Shown: positions 48,971 to 59,840, numbered from the stretch's first letter. The stretch is 64,000 nucleotides of DNA from Solwaraspora sp. WMMD792 (GCF_029626105.1 NZ_JARUBH010000009.1:3472001-3536000), one strand, 5' to 3'. Translations and numbers: made by a program. Notes: generated by a model not told the origin, from the letters alone.

Positions 48971-51900
48971 CTACGGAGCCAATCTTACGGTAATTGTGGA
49001 CACTCCGGCGAAGTCCATGAATCTATTTGCGGCTGCGACAGCCCCCGGTGTTGGCATTTCCCACACAGCCTGAAATCCATTATACGCGGCGGTTGCTGCC
49101 TGGCGTCGCGCCTGATCGACCGCCTTATCAGTAAACATCGGGTTCAGCTTGCGATCGATAACCTCGTTTCCATCGATGCCGTCAAACTTCGCCGTAATAG
49201 TCGTTCCATCTACAGCTGGCATTTCCAATTGCGGCGCCATTCCACGCCTTGTCGCAAGGTTTGAACGGGCACCAATAACTCCAGATTGGTAATCGTATGC
49301 ACCAGAAGGCATACCGCGTCGACCAGTGGCTAGATCACCACCTTCATCAACCCAGCAAACGGCACCGTTGTTGTTGTGGACGAGGACGGGGTGGTCGTCT
49401 GCGAGTACATGGTACGTGTGGGTGTGGGCGACTGTCAGGTCGCGCATCTCCCGCTCGTCCCGGCGTGTCTCGACCGACACCACCGTGACCTCGCCGCGAC
49501 CGGCCACCCGCAGCCGGGTGCCCGGTGTGAGGTCGCCGGCGTTGACCCATGCCTGCCGGTCCTCGTCCCAGAAGGGGTGGTTCGGAGTGGTCTCGACGAC
49601 GACCGTCGCACCGCCACCGCCGCGGTTGTGGTTGTCTCTGGTGCGGACCTGGACGTCGGTGAGTTCGTGGTCGGTGTTGCGGTGTAGTTGGGTGACGGGT
49701 TTCGGCGACGATGTGCCGGACACCGGGTCGGTGGCTATGACCTGGTCGCCGATGTTGATGTCGGTGATGGGGCGGGTGGTGCCGTCGGCCATCAGGACGC
49801 GGGTGTCGGGGGCGAAGCTGTGCGTACGGCATCCCGGTCCTGACCCGCCACGACCACTTGAGGCGGATGGGCTGGCGGTGCTGCCGCCGCGTCCGGGTGG
49901 GGCGCGGGCGGGGCCTGCTCCGCCCCCTTTGCGGCCGATGAGGTTGAGTCCCGGCACCGTCCCGAGTGCGGCGGCTTTGAGGTCGACGCGTCCGGTGGTG
50001 GCGGCCTGGGAGATGACGTCGGAGATGCCGTTCTCGACGGCGTCGCTGGCCAACCGGGCGGTCACCCCGGAGCCGGCCTTGGCGGCGATCGCCGTGCCGA
50101 CCTTCGCCGCGATCGCCCCACCGGCCCCGCCGGCCAGGCCCATGATCGCCCCCGTACCGAGGGAGCCGAGGGCGTCACCGACGGAGTGGATGTCGCCCTG
50201 CGCCACGTCCTTCGCCAGGTTGATCAACGCACCCGCGCCGACCATGCAGGCGACCGCGCCCGCGCCGGCGGTGACCGCCGTGCACGCCAGCCCGGCGACG
50301 ACGGCGCCGGCGATCGCGGCGACCTCCAGGATGGTGTCCTTGTGCTCCACCACCCACTTCTTGGTGGCGTTCGCCGCGTCCTTCACCACGGTGACGGTCT
50401 TCTTCACCACCCGGGTCGCTTTCGCGGCGACCTTCTTCGCCGCCTGCTTCACCTGGGCGACTTTCTGTTTCACCTTCTGTTTCGCCTTGGCGACCTTCTT
50501 CGCCACGTACTTCTTGGCCTGGTTGACTTTCTTCTTGACCGCCTTCTTCGCCTTGGCGTACGTCTTCTTGACCTTGTTCTTGACCTTCGCGGCCTTGGCC
50601 TTGACCTGGTCGACCTTCTTCTTCGCGGCGGTGGTGACCTTCCTCGCCGCGGTCTTCGTGACCTTCTTCGCCTTCTGGTAGGCGGCGCTGCCGTAACTCG
50701 ACACGCTGGACACCGCCCGGCGGGTGACGCTGGACACCTTCGACGTCGCTTTCGACGCCAGCTTCGCCGCCGCCTTCAACGGGTTGCCCCAGTGCCCGGT
50801 CGGGTCGATCGTCGTCAACGGGGTGCCGTCGCCGTACTGGTAGCGGTTCGCCGCGATCGAGTCCGGCACCGGGCTGTTCGCCGCCGTGTCGCGGGTGTCG
50901 AACTGCCCGGTGTCGGTGTTGTACCAGCGGGCGTGCATGTTCACCCGCGACGTGGCCGCGTCGGTCCACTCCGACTGGTAACCCAGACTCCCCACGATTC
51001 CGGTGCTCGCAACCACCTTGCCCAGCGGGTCGTACGTCGTCGCCCCGGCGAGGGTGGTGCCGGTCGTCGTGAACTGGCCGACCACGTCGGTGTGCAGATC
51101 CGTCCACACCAGCCGCTGCGTGCCACCCGCCGTCCCGGCCACGACCTCACCCGACGGCCCCCGCACGTACGTCGCCGTGTCGTCGGCCGCCAGGTCGTTA
51201 CCGACCCCGGTGTACGCGAACCCCGGCCGCACCGCCCGACCCAACCCGTCGTAGTCGTAGGTACGGGCCGGCCCACCACCGCCGGTCTGCTGGCTGTGCA
51301 CCTGACCGAACGCGTCGGCGGTCGTGGCGACGGTGCCGGCGGCGGCGAGGGTGCCACGGGCGGTGTACGTGTACGCCGTCCCGTCGGCGGTCAGCAGCCG
51401 GTTCCGCTGGTCGTAGGTGAACAGCTTGGCGCCGTTCTGCACCCGGTTACCGGCCTTGTCGTACGCGTACACCACGGTCGCCGAACCGTTGTTCCACGAC
51501 GTCAACCGGTCGGCCAGGTCGTAGCTGTAGGTGTTGGTGACGGCGGCACCACCGAACCCGGTGGCCGTCTTCGAGACCAGGTTGTCGTTTTCGTCCCAGC
51601 CGTAGCCGATCGCCGCGATCTGCGTACCACCGGAGGTCTTCAACGTGTCGCCGGTGAGCCGGTGCAGGTCGTCGAAGGTGAACTCCCGGCGGTTGCCGGT
51701 GCCGCCGTAGGTGATCTGCGAGACCTGGGACAGGTTGTTGTACGCGTAGCCCATCGTCACGCCGGCCGTCGGGTTGGTCAGGCTGGCCAGCCGCCCGGCG
51801 GTGTCGTAGCCGTAGCTGGTGGTGCCGGCCGCGTCCTGCCGGCTGGCCAGCTGCCCGCTGCCGTTGTACGTGAACGTCGAGTTGCCGACCGGGCCGCTGA

Positions 51901-54900
51901 TCGACAGCGGCAGGTCCCGGTCGTCGTAGCTGATCGTGTTGGTGCCACCGCCGCCGGAGAACTCGGTCATCCGGCCGCCGAGGTCGTAGTCGAAGACCCG
52001 GTCGACGGTGGTCGCCTCCGCGCCAGAGCCTTCCTGACGCAGCAGCTGGCCCATCTCGTCGTACTCACTGCTGATGGTGACCCCGCCGGGCAGGAACTGG
52101 GTCACCGGTCGGCCGGCGGCGTCGTAGGCGACGCTGAACGTCCGGTCGGCCGCCGCCGGGTGCGCGGTGGTCGACGGCTCGATCTGCTTCTCCGGCAGAT
52201 GCCACGGGTTGTACCCGGTCCAGAAGGCGTTGCCGCGCCCGTCGGTGAACCGGGTCCGGTTGCCGGACAGGTCGTAGCCGAACGTGGTGACGATGTCGTC
52301 GGAGCCGGAGATCGGCTGGGTGTGCTTGGTGAGCGCACCGGTGGCGTCGTACTCGAAGGTGGTGGTAGTGCCGCGCCCGTCGGTCGCGGCGGTCACGTTG
52401 CCGGCCCGGTCGTAGCTGGTGGTCTCCCGCACCAGCTGCACGCCGGCCGCGTCGTACATGGCGGTCGCCAGGACCCGGCCGGTCAGATCGTGCTCGACGT
52501 TGGTGTAGCTGTCGTCGGGCAGCGTGGTCCGGGTCATCCGGCCGGCACCGTCGTAGGTGTACTCGGTGGTGTTGCCGGCCCCGTCGGTGACGGTCAGCGG
52601 CTGCCCGACCGCGTTGTACGTCGCGGCGGTGGTCACCCCGGTCGGGTCGGTCACCTGGGCGAGCCGGCCCCCCGGGCCGTAGCTGTACGTGGTGGTGTGG
52701 TTGGTGCCGGTCTGCCGGACCACGTCGGTGCTGGTTTCCTGCCGGCCCAGGTAGTCGTAGGTGGATCTGGCCACCGCGCCGGTCGGGTCGGTGGTGGTCA
52801 GCAGGTCCCCGGCCAGGTTGTACGCGTACCGGGTGGTGCCGTCGTTCGGGGTGACCACCTTGGTCAGCCGGCCCAGCTGGTCGTAGGTGTACTCGGTGGT
52901 CTCGTCGAACGGGTCGGTGACCGAGGCCACCTGCCCCGACGCGTCGTAGCTGTAGGTGATCTCCGGGGTGATCGGGGTGGCCGACCCCGGCGGGGTGTAC
53001 GCCGGCAACTGCTCACCGGCCACCCGGCCGTCGGCGTCGTAGCTGGTCACCGACCAGTTGCCGGACGGGTCGAGGGTGTCGGTGACCTCGTCGAACGTGT
53101 TGTAGCCGACCCAGGAGGCGGCGTTGGCCAGCACCGGCGACGGGCTGTCGACCGACTGGGCGTACGCCGCCGGGGCGGTGGTCTTGACCGCGTTGCCGCC
53201 CTCGTCGTACGTGATGTAGGTGGTGTCGCCGTTGGCGTCGGTGGCCGCGACGACCTCGCCGTTGGCGTCGACCTGGTAGCTCTCCCGCACCACGTGGGCG
53301 TCGGCCGCCGGTGCGGTGCCGCCGTGCACGGCGGCGACCTCGGTCGGGCTGAGCGCCTTCTGGTACGCCTGCACGTCGCTGATCTCACCGGGCCAGAAGT
53401 TGCCCCGGGATCCGTTCCACATGCCGGCGCCGACGACGAACGTGCCGCGGGCGGTGAACGGCTTCGCGCCGCTCTGGCTGCCTTCCAGTGCACCGTTGAC
53501 GTAGATGCTGATGGTGCCGGTGGCCGCGTCGTACGTCCCGGCCAGGTGGGTCCAGGTGTTCAGCGCCGGGGTGCTGGTGGACACGACGGTGACCGGTTGC
53601 GTCACGTCCGGCGCGTCGAGGGTGCTGGTCCGCAGCCGCCAACGGTCGGCGGCCTTGTCGTAGGCCAGGTCGAACGGGGTCTGCTGCTCACCGTTGGCGG
53701 CGACCGCCTTGCGCAGGTCACCCTTGTCGGTCAGGTACACCCAGGCGGCCACGGTGAAGCTGCGTCCGGTGTCGATGACCGGGCCGTCGCTTTCGATGAC
53801 CGAGCTGATGCCGTTGAATCCGGCGGCTCCGCCGTTGCCGGTGGTCCACCACATGCCGGGGACGGCCGTGCCGGGGCTGTTGCCGGCGGAGTCGGCGGCG
53901 GCGACCCCGGCGGTCTCGTCGAGCCGCCAGCGCAGCACCGGGGTGGGGTCGGCGATCGACGGGTATTCGGTTTCGGCGAGCACCTCGCCGGCCGGGTCGT
54001 ACAGGGTTTCGCTGAAGCCGACCGTGGCGCCGCCGGCGTCGGTCTGTCGTTCGGTGACCACGTTGTCGTCGGCGTCGTAGCCGTAGTGGGTGGTGCGCTT
54101 CAGCCCGTCCGGGTCGACGGTGGTCGACGTCTGCCGGCCGGCGGCGTCGTAGGCGTACGTGACGACGGTCGCGCCGTCGTCGGTGACCTCGCGGACCAGG
54201 TTGCCGGCCGCGTCGTACTCGTTCGACTCGACGACGAACGACGAGCTGCCGTTGGTGCGGGTGACGTCGGCGATCAGCCCGTTGTCGGTGTACGTGTACT
54301 CGGTGATCCAGCCCATCGGGTCGGTCTCGGCGGCCAGCCGCCCGGCCGGGTCGTACGACTTCGCCGAGATCAGCACGTCGGTGGCGGGCTGCGGGTCGTC
54401 CGGGTCGCCGGTGAAGCCGAGCACCTTCGTGGTCAGCAGGTTGCCTTCGTCGTCGTACTCATTGGTGGTGACGCCGCCGTCGTGGTCGGTCTCGGTGACC
54501 ACCCGGCCGTACGCGTCGTAGCCGAGGGTGGTGACCGTGCCGCCGGGGGTGGTCGAGGTCTCCTGCTGGCCGTACTGGTTGTAGGTGTGCTGTTCGGTGC
54601 GCGACGCGTCGCCGCCGGTCAGGTCGGCGACGGTTTCGGTGAGCACGTTGCCGTCGTCGTCGTAGGTGTAGGTGGTGCGGGCGGTGTGCACCGCGCCGGT
54701 GACCCGGTTGGTCACCGGAGGCCCGGTCTCGGTCGCCACCCGCCCGGCCGCGTCGTACGTGTAGGTGGTGGTCAGCCCGGCCGGGAAGGTGTCGCTGAGC
54801 TCCGTCTCGGTCAGGGTGCGACCCAACCCGTCGTACGTGAACCGGTCGATCTTGCCGCTCGGGTCGGTGACCTGGGCTACGTCGCCGTTGGCGTAGTACT

Positions 54901-57900
54901 CGACGGTCTGCACCGCGCCGCCCGGGGTGGTGACCCGGGTCGGCAGGCCGGCCGGGGCGATCCCACCGCCGTACGCGGCGGTGCTGGTGCCGTCGGTGTA
55001 GCCGGTGGTGGTGACCCGGCCCAGCGGGTCGGTGATGGTGGTCTGGTTGCCGCTGGTGTCGTAGCCGTACGACGTACGGTAGGTGTCGTCGGTCTCCGAC
55101 GCCGACCGTCCGTCGCGGACGGTGAGCAGCAGGTCGTTGCGGGCGTCCGGAGTCAGCGTCGTGGTCGTCGCGTCCGGGTAGTAGGTGTAGTAGACCGACG
55201 AGCACTTGTCGGCGGACTGGTCCTGGCAGCTGACGCTCTGCTTGGTGTTGCCGCGCACGTCCTGGAACGTCTGCGTCCACACCCCGCGCGGGTCGTAGAC
55301 GAGGCTGCTGTAGCCGCCGACGTCGTAGCCGAACTTGGTGACGTTGCCGAGCGCGTCGGTCTGCGCCACCGGCCGCCCGCCGTTGACCAGGTCGTAGCTG
55401 TAGGAGAGGGTCTCGCCGGTGGGGCCGGTGACGGCGACCTGGGACACCGGCATCGGGATCGCGGTGGCCACCCCGGAGATCATCGTGACGGCGACCGGGG
55501 CGGTCTGCTGCGACGCGGCGTAGTGGGCGGTGACCTGCGTCTGGCTGAGTTCGCTGGTGAAGAACGCCGCCTCGGCGATCTGCCCCGGGAAGTAGCTGAT
55601 GTCCCCGGAGGTCGACGGCCAGGTGCTCGGGGTGAAACCGGTACCGAGGTACGCGTAGGCGGCCGGGGTGGTCTGGCCGCCGTAGTTGAGCGTGCCGACG
55701 AGGTTCCCGTCGAGGTAGAGCCGCTGGGTGTTGGCGGACAGGGTCATCGCGACGTGGTGCCAGTTACCGTCACGGACACTGCCGGTGGTGGTGATCGGCG
55801 GATGGGTGTTGCCGCACCAGCACCACTTGCCGCGCAGTTTGCCGTCGGCACCGACGTACAGCGCGGGAATCCGCTCGTTGGCGACGAGACCGCTGGTGAT
55901 CGAGTTGGTCTGGAAGCTGTAGAGAACACCGCTGGAGGTGCCGCCGGTGGGCATCCTGAACCACATCGACACCGACGCCGGATCGGTGCCGCCGATGCGC
56001 TCCGGTGGCAACTCGACGTACGAGCTGGTGCCGTTGAAGGAGGCGGCGGTGGCACCGGCGAACGGGCCGTCCGCGCCGAGAGTCACCTGGTTGTAGGTGG
56101 CGACACCACCGTCGACCTGGTTGACCGCCTCGGTCACCGCCACCTCGCCGAGACGCCAGTAGTCGGCCGGCTTCGCGCCGAGCACCGACGCGGCGTACAC
56201 GTCGGCGCTGCCGGCGACGGTCGGGGTGCCCATCGTCCAGACGCCGCCGTTCTCGTCGGTGACGGTGGCGACCCGGCCGGTGGTGCCCTGGTAGGTGACC
56301 TGCGCGGTGACGCCGCCGGTCGGCCGGGTCACCGTCGACAGCACCGGATGGGTACGGGTGCCGGCGGCGTGCAGGGCGGCGACGGTGGCCGCCGGCAACG
56401 CCTGGTTGTGGAACGCCACGTCGGAGATCGAGCCGGAGAAGTAGCTCGCCGCCGCCGGGCTGACCCCGCTGTTCTGGTGGCCGGGCCAGTTGCCGCCGAT
56501 GAAGCCGGCGCCGACGTGGATGTTGTCGGCGTTGTCGGGCAGCTGCATGATGATGCCGCCGAGGCTGCCCTGGGCGACGCCGTCGAGGTAGAGGGTCTGC
56601 GTGCTGCCGGCCCCGGCGAGCGCCACGTGGTGCCAGTCGCCGTCGTTGACCGGCGCGGCGGTGGTGATCGCGGCGGCGGCGTTGCCCTGCCAGAACTGGC
56701 CGCGCAGTTTGCCGTCACTGCCGACGTACAGGGCCGGGACGTAGGTGGTGGGTGTGGTGCCGGCGGTGACCGGCGCGGCGCTGTAGCCGAACAGCACGCC
56801 GTTGACGGCAGTGGTGCGGAACCACATGCTGACCGTCTGGTACTGGCCGTCGGCGACCAGGTCGCCCGGCAGCTGCAGGTACGACGAGGCGCCGTCGAAG
56901 GCGGCGACGGTGGCGGTCGAGCCGGGGCGGGCCGCCGGCTGGCCGAGGGTCACTGCGGCGTACCGGGCGTTGTCGATGCCGGCGTTGGTGAGCACCGCGC
57001 TGCGGGCCACCGTCTCACCGGACGACTCCGACAGCGGCCAGTACGAGTACGGCCCGGTGTCCAGCACCGTGTTGGCGTACGGGGAGATGGTGGTGTGGCT
57101 GTAGCCGTGGCAGGCGCTCGGGCCGGTCGGCGGGCAGACCTGCGTCAGGGTGTCGTCCGGGCCGTACGCGTACTGCCAGGTCTCGGCGCTGGCCGGGGTG
57201 CCCGGATCGGCCGGGTCGGTGGCGACGGTGGTGACGTGCGGGTGGGCCGACCCGGTCGGGGTGTCCCAGGTCAGCCACAGCGACCGGCCGGCGGCGCTGG
57301 TGATCCGGCTGGCCAGCCCGCCCGTGTAGTCGACGGTCAGGGTGCGGCCGTTGGCGTCGGTGACCGCGGTCAGCCGGAACACGCCGCCGCCGGCGGACTG
57401 CCCGAACGTGTAGACGGAGGCGTCCTTGTCGGTCAGCGTGTAGCCGGTCAGGGTGGTGCCGCTGCGGGTCTCGGTGAAGGTGGCGAACCGGCCGGACGGT
57501 GCGGTGAAGGTGCCGTCGGCGTTGCGGCCGAACGCGATGTCCTGCCCGGTCGGATAGGTGACCAGCACCGACTGGACGCTGCCGGTGGCGTCCGGCACGG
57601 CGGTGGCCCGCACGTCGAGCAGGCTCGACCAGCCGGTGCCGAACGCCGACGTACGCCGGGTGTCCAGGCTGTTGTAGCTGCGGGTGATGGTCAGTGACGG
57701 GCCGACGGTGGCGACCGTCGCGTCGGTCGCCGAGGTGGTGTAGTTGCCGATACCCGGGTCGTAGCCCTTGCCGGCGTTCTGGCTGAGGTTGCCGGCCAGG
57801 GTCGGTTGCGGCACGCCGGTGGTGAACGCGTACGCCGGGTATACGGCGCTGTAGCTCACCTGGTCGTGCACCCGGACCGTGTAGAGGTAGGTCTTGTTCC

Positions 57901-59743
57901 AGGCCAGCGTGCCGGTCGGTACCCGCCACGACGGGCTGGTCACCCAGCCGGAGTTGGCCACCACGGTGGTGCCGGTGCTGTCGTAGACGACGTACTGGTG
58001 GCGCAGCCCTTGGTTGGGCCAGGCGTCCGGGTCCTTGGACCGGACCAGCAGTTCCGGGGTCAGCGTCGGAGTCACCGCGTTGTTCGCCGGGTAGCGGACG
58101 TTGACCTGCGGCGCGACGTTGTCGGTGTAGGTCAGCTCGACGTACGGCTTGTAGGCGCCGCCGCCGTAGTTGGCCGAGGTGAACCGCTTCCAGCCGTTGG
58201 AGTCGGTCTCCGAGGCGGTCAGCGCCAGGCCGTGGTTGGTCCCGCCGGTGGACCAGTCGTTGAAGGTGGCGACGTTCAGCGGCACGGTCACCCATTTGCC
58301 GACACTGCGGTCGCCGGAGGTGTTCTGGCAGGACGGATAGTTGTCGGTGACGGTCAGCGAACCGATCGAGCTGGAGATCGCCGGGCCGGGGTGGCTGGCG
58401 GTGGACAGATTCGCCACCGTCCACGCCTGGTTGACCCGGTGCACGGCGAAGGCCCGATGCTCGGAGCAGCTGTAGGCCCAGGTCAGGTAGAGCTTCAGTT
58501 TGGCGGCGGTGATCCGCTTGCCGATGAACCCGTCGTCGTCGAACTCGTCGAAGTGGATGAACGAGCGGGCCTTGACGCCGCCGCCGTCGTAGGTGCCGAC
58601 CGGCAGGTTGTCACCGTTGTGGTTGGTGGTCTGGTTGTCGCTGTCGACGTACACGTCGCCGGTGGTGCCGGTGGTGGCGGTCGGGTCCACCCGGACGGGG
58701 TAGACCCGGGCCGGGTCGTCCAGCCAGGCCCGGTCGGCGGTGACCTTCAGCGCCTGGCCGCCGCCGGGCTGGTCGACCAGCTCGAAGTCGACGTCGGGCG
58801 ACTGGGCCGGCGCGCCGGAGTGCGGGTCGACGTTGCTGTCCTCCATGAACCCGCGCGGGAACCAGACCCTGGCGTCGCCGTCGGCGTCGACCAGCTCCAC
58901 CCAGCCTTCGGCGGTGAGCCGGGGCGTCAGCCCGGTCAGGTCGAGCGGGAACATCCAGGTCGACGGGGCCTGCGGTGAGTGCAGGATCAACGTCTCCTTG
59001 AGCCCGGCGTCGAAAGTGATCAGCTCCAGGTCGGTGTGCGGAAGGATGTCCCGGTAGGTCGCGGTGTTGCCGTCGGTCTCGGCGGCGACGTCGGCGGCAC
59101 CGTCCAGCTCGTAGGCGACCCGTTTGCCGTCGGGCAGTGCCAGCACCCCGAGGTCGGTGTCGCCGGTGCTGCCGGCGACGCTCACCTGCAGGCTGTTCGC
59201 CCGCATGTGCAGCCGCCCGTCGCGGCGCTCGACCAGGTCGGTGTCGATCGGGCGCCAACTGCCGTCGGCGGCCCGGTAGTTGACCGGCCGGCTGTAGGTG
59301 CGCACCGTCGTCGAACCGTCGGCGTTGTCGTAGACGTCGGTCCGGGCGGTGGCCTCGTCGGCGTCCCGGCGGCTGGTCGCCGCGTCGAATCCGGGCTCGG
59401 CGACACCGGTCGGGGTGGTCGGCACCGTCGGGTCGTGCGGCTGGTACGGCGGCAGCGTGTCGGCTACCTGGCTGGCCCGGCGGCCCGCGCCGCCGGCCGC
59501 AGTGGTCTCCCCGGCCGGCACGTGGTGCTCGCCGGTGAACGGTGCCGGGCCGGCCATCACCGGCGCGCCGAGGGCGGCTGCCGCTGCCGACCACAACGGA
59601 CGGTTGACCGCCCACGACCACAGCCACGACGTCGGCCAGGAGTCGGCCGGTACGGCACCGGCCGGCACCACCACGGTCAGTCCGAAGATCAGCAGCGTCA
59701 GGGTCGCGATCCGGCGGGACGCACGACTGATGGCACGGCGCAT
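48971..59743 (-). CDS. Secreted RHS/YD-repeat polymorphic toxin with Hint and nuclease-like tip (3590 aa)
   Basis: The ATG at 59743 opens a signal peptide (IATLTLLIFGLTVVVPAGAV). Approximate order by residue: N-terminal beta domains; two LamG-like domains ~920-1130 and ~1180-1400; YD repeats from ~1450; a third LamG-like domain ~1930-2150 (LNTWTHLAGTYDAATGTISI); YD repeats to ~2880; RHS core ~2880-2980 (TYDPLGKVVASTGIV, VNMHARWYNTDTGQFDTRDT). A Lys-rich segment ~2990-3130 and a hydrophobic segment ~3130-3190 follow. A Hint domain lies at ~3300-3460 (APDTRVLMADGTTRPITDI, HTYHVLADDHPVLVHNN), and the tip at ~3474-3590 has TAKFDGIDGNEVIDRKL, a PD-(D/E)XK-like nuclease motif. The RHS shell should encapsulate the toxin and the Hint release it. 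Immunity genes follow immediately. Confidence 0.93.
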   Translation of the reverse strand: MRRAISRASRRIATLTLLIFGLTVVVPAGAVPADSWPTSWLWSWAVNRPLWSAAAAALGAPVMAGPAPFTGEHHVPAGETTAAGGAGRRASQVADTLPPYQPHDPTVPTTPTGVAEPGFDAATSRRDADEATARTDVYDNADGSTTVRTYSRPVNYRAADGSWRPIDTDLVERRDGRLHMRANSLQVSVAGSTGDTDLGVLALPDGKRVAYELDGAADVAAETDGNTATYRDILPHTDLELITFDAGLKETLILHSPQAPSTWMFPLDLTGLTPRLTAEGWVELVDADGDARVWFPRGFMEDSNVDPHSGAPAQSPDVDFELVDQPGGGQALKVTADRAWLDDPARVYPVRVDPTATTGTTGDVYVDSDNQTTNHNGDNLPVGTYDGGGVKARSFIHFDEFDDDGFIGKRITAAKLKLYLTWAYSCSEHRAFAVHRVNQAWTVANLSTASHPGPAISSSIGSLTVTDNYPSCQNTSGDRSVGKWVTVPLNVATFNDWSTGGTNHGLALTASETDSNGWKRFTSANYGGGAYKPYVELTYTDNVAPQVNVRYPANNAVTPTLTPELLVRSKDPDAWPNQGLRHQYVVYDSTGTTVVANSGWVTSPSWRVPTGTLAWNKTYLYTVRVHDQVSYSAVYPAYAFTTGVPQPTLAGNLSQNAGKGYDPGIGNYTTSATDATVATVGPSLTITRSYNSLDTRRTSAFGTGWSSLLDVRATAVPDATGSVQSVLVTYPTGQDIAFGRNADGTFTAPSGRFATFTETRSGTTLTGYTLTDKDASVYTFGQSAGGGVFRLTAVTDANGRTLTVDYTGGLASRITSAAGRSLWLTWDTPTGSAHPHVTTVATDPADPGTPASAETWQYAYGPDDTLTQVCPPTGPSACHGYSHTTISPYANTVLDTGPYSYWPLSESSGETVARSAVLTNAGIDNARYAAVTLGQPAARPGSTATVAAFDGASSYLQLPGDLVADGQYQTVSMWFRTTAVNGVLFGYSAAPVTAGTTPTTYVPALYVGSDGKLRGQFWQGNAAAAITTAAPVNDGDWHHVALAGAGSTQTLYLDGVAQGSLGGIIMQLPDNADNIHVGAGFIGGNWPGHQNSGVSPAAASYFSGSISDVAFHNQALPAATVAALHAAGTRTHPVLSTVTRPTGGVTAQVTYQGTTGRVATVTDENGGVWTMGTPTVAGSADVYAASVLGAKPADYWRLGEVAVTEAVNQVDGGVATYNQVTLGADGPFAGATAASFNGTSSYVELPPERIGGTDPASVSMWFRMPTGGTSSGVLYSFQTNSITSGLVANERIPALYVGADGKLRGKWCWCGNTHPPITTTGSVRDGNWHHVAMTLSANTQRLYLDGNLVGTLNYGGQTTPAAYAYLGTGFTPSTWPSTSGDISYFPGQIAEAAFFTSELSQTQVTAHYAASQQTAPVAVTMISGVATAIPMPVSQVAVTGPTGETLSYSYDLVNGGRPVAQTDALGNVTKFGYDVGGYSSLVYDPRGVWTQTFQDVRGNTKQSVSCQDQSADKCSSVYYTYYPDATTTTLTPDARNDLLLTVRDGRSASETDDTYRTSYGYDTSGNQTTITDPLGRVTTTGYTDGTSTAAYGGGIAPAGLPTRVTTPGGAVQTVEYYANGDVAQVTDPSGKIDRFTYDGLGRTLTETELSDTFPAGLTTTYTYDAAGRVATETGPPVTNRVTGAVHTARTTYTYDDDGNVLTETVADLTGGDASRTEQHTYNQYGQQETSTTPGGTVTTLGYDAYGRVVTETDHDGGVTTNEYDDEGNLLTTKVLGFTGDPDDPQPATDVLISAKSYDPAGRLAAETDPMGWITEYTYTDNGLIADVTRTNGSSSFVVESNEYDAAGNLVREVTDDGATVVTYAYDAAGRQTSTTVDPDGLKRTTHYGYDADDNVVTERQTDAGGATVGFSETLYDPAGEVLAETEYPSIADPTPVLRWRLDETAGVAAADSAGNSPGTAVPGMWWTTGNGGAAGFNGISSVIESDGPVIDTGRSFTVAAWVYLTDKGDLRKAVAANGEQQTPFDLAYDKAADRWRLRTSTLDAPDVTQPVTVVSTSTPALNTWTHLAGTYDAATGTISIYVNGALEGSQSGAKPFTARGTFVVGAGMWNGSRGNFWPGEISDVQAYQKALSPTEVAAVHGGTAPAADAHVVRESYQVDANGEVVAATDANGDTTYITYDEGGNAVKTTAPAAYAQSVDSPSPVLANAASWVGYNTFDEVTDTLDPSGNWSVTSYDADGRVAGEQLPAYTPPGSATPITPEITYSYDASGQVASVTDPFDETTEYTYDQLGRLTKVVTPNDGTTRYAYNLAGDLLTTTDPTGAVARSTYDYLGRQETSTDVVRQTGTNHTTTYSYGPGGRLAQVTDPTGVTTAATYNAVGQPLTVTDGAGNTTEYTYDGAGRMTRTTLPDDSYTNVEHDLTGRVLATAMYDAAGVQLVRETTSYDRAGNVTAATDGRGTTTTFEYDATGALTKHTQPISGSDDIVTTFGYDLSGNRTRFTDGRGNAFWTGYNPWHLPEKQIEPSTTAHPAAADRTFSVAYDAAGRPVTQFLPGGVTISSEYDEMGQLLRQEGSGAEATTVDRVFDYDLGGRMTEFSGGGGTNTISYDDRDLPLSISGPVGNSTFTYNGSGQLASRQDAAGTTSYGYDTAGRLASLTNPTAGVTMGYAYNNLSQVSQITYGGTGNRREFTFDDLHRLTGDTLKTSGGTQIAAIGYGWDENDNLVSKTATGFGGAAVTNTYSYDLADRLTSWNNGSATVVYAYDKAGNRVQNGAKLFTYDQRNRLLTADGTAYTYTARGTLAAAGTVATTADAFGQVHSQQTGGGGPARTYDYDGLGRAVRPGFAYTGVGNDLAADDTATYVRGPSGEVVAGTAGGTQRLVWTDLHTDVVGQFTTTGTTLAGATTYDPLGKVVASTGIVGSLGYQSEWTDAATSRVNMHARWYNTDTGQFDTRDTAANSPVPDSIAANRYQYGDGTPLTTIDPTGHWGNPLKAAAKLASKATSKVSSVTRRAVSSVSSYGSAAYQKAKKVTKTAARKVTTAAKKKVDQVKAKAAKVKNKVKKTYAKAKKAVKKKVNQAKKYVAKKVAKAKQKVKQKVAQVKQAAKKVAAKATRVVKKTVTVVKDAANATKKWVVEHKDTILEVAAIAGAVVAGLACTAVTAGAGAVACMVGAGALINLAKDVAQGDIHSVGDALGSLGTGAIMGLAGGAGGAIAAKVGTAIAAKAGSGVTARLASDAVENGISDVISQAATTGRVDLKAAALGTVPGLNLIGRKGGGAGPARAPPGRGGSTASPSASSGRGGSGPGCRTHSFAPDTRVLMADGTTRPITDINIGDQVIATDPVSGTSSPKPVTQLHRNTDHELTDVQVRTRDNHNRGGGGATVVVETTPNHPFWDEDRQAWVNAGDLTPGTRLRVAGRGEVTVVSVETRRDEREMRDLTVAHTHTYHVLADDHPVLVHNNNGAVCWVDEGGDLATGRRGMPSGAYDYQSGVIGARSNLATRRGMAPQLEMPAVDGTTITAKFDGIDGNEVIDRKLNPMFTDKAVDQARRQAATAAYNGFQAVWEMPTPGAVAAANRFMDFAGVSTITVRLAP

Positions 59744-59840
59744 GGCCGCCCTCCCCCGTGTACAAAGACTGTCCGACGTTGATCACGCCGACATCGGACA
59801 GTCTCCGACCGCACTAGCGGAGCGCACAAGCGTCCGTACG

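Noticed and set aside
50186-57697. A 2503-codon rightward open frame
   Set aside because: It is the antisense of the RHS gene. Its translation is Gly/Val/Arg/Asp-rich with no domains, while the minus strand has YD repeats and Hint motifs.
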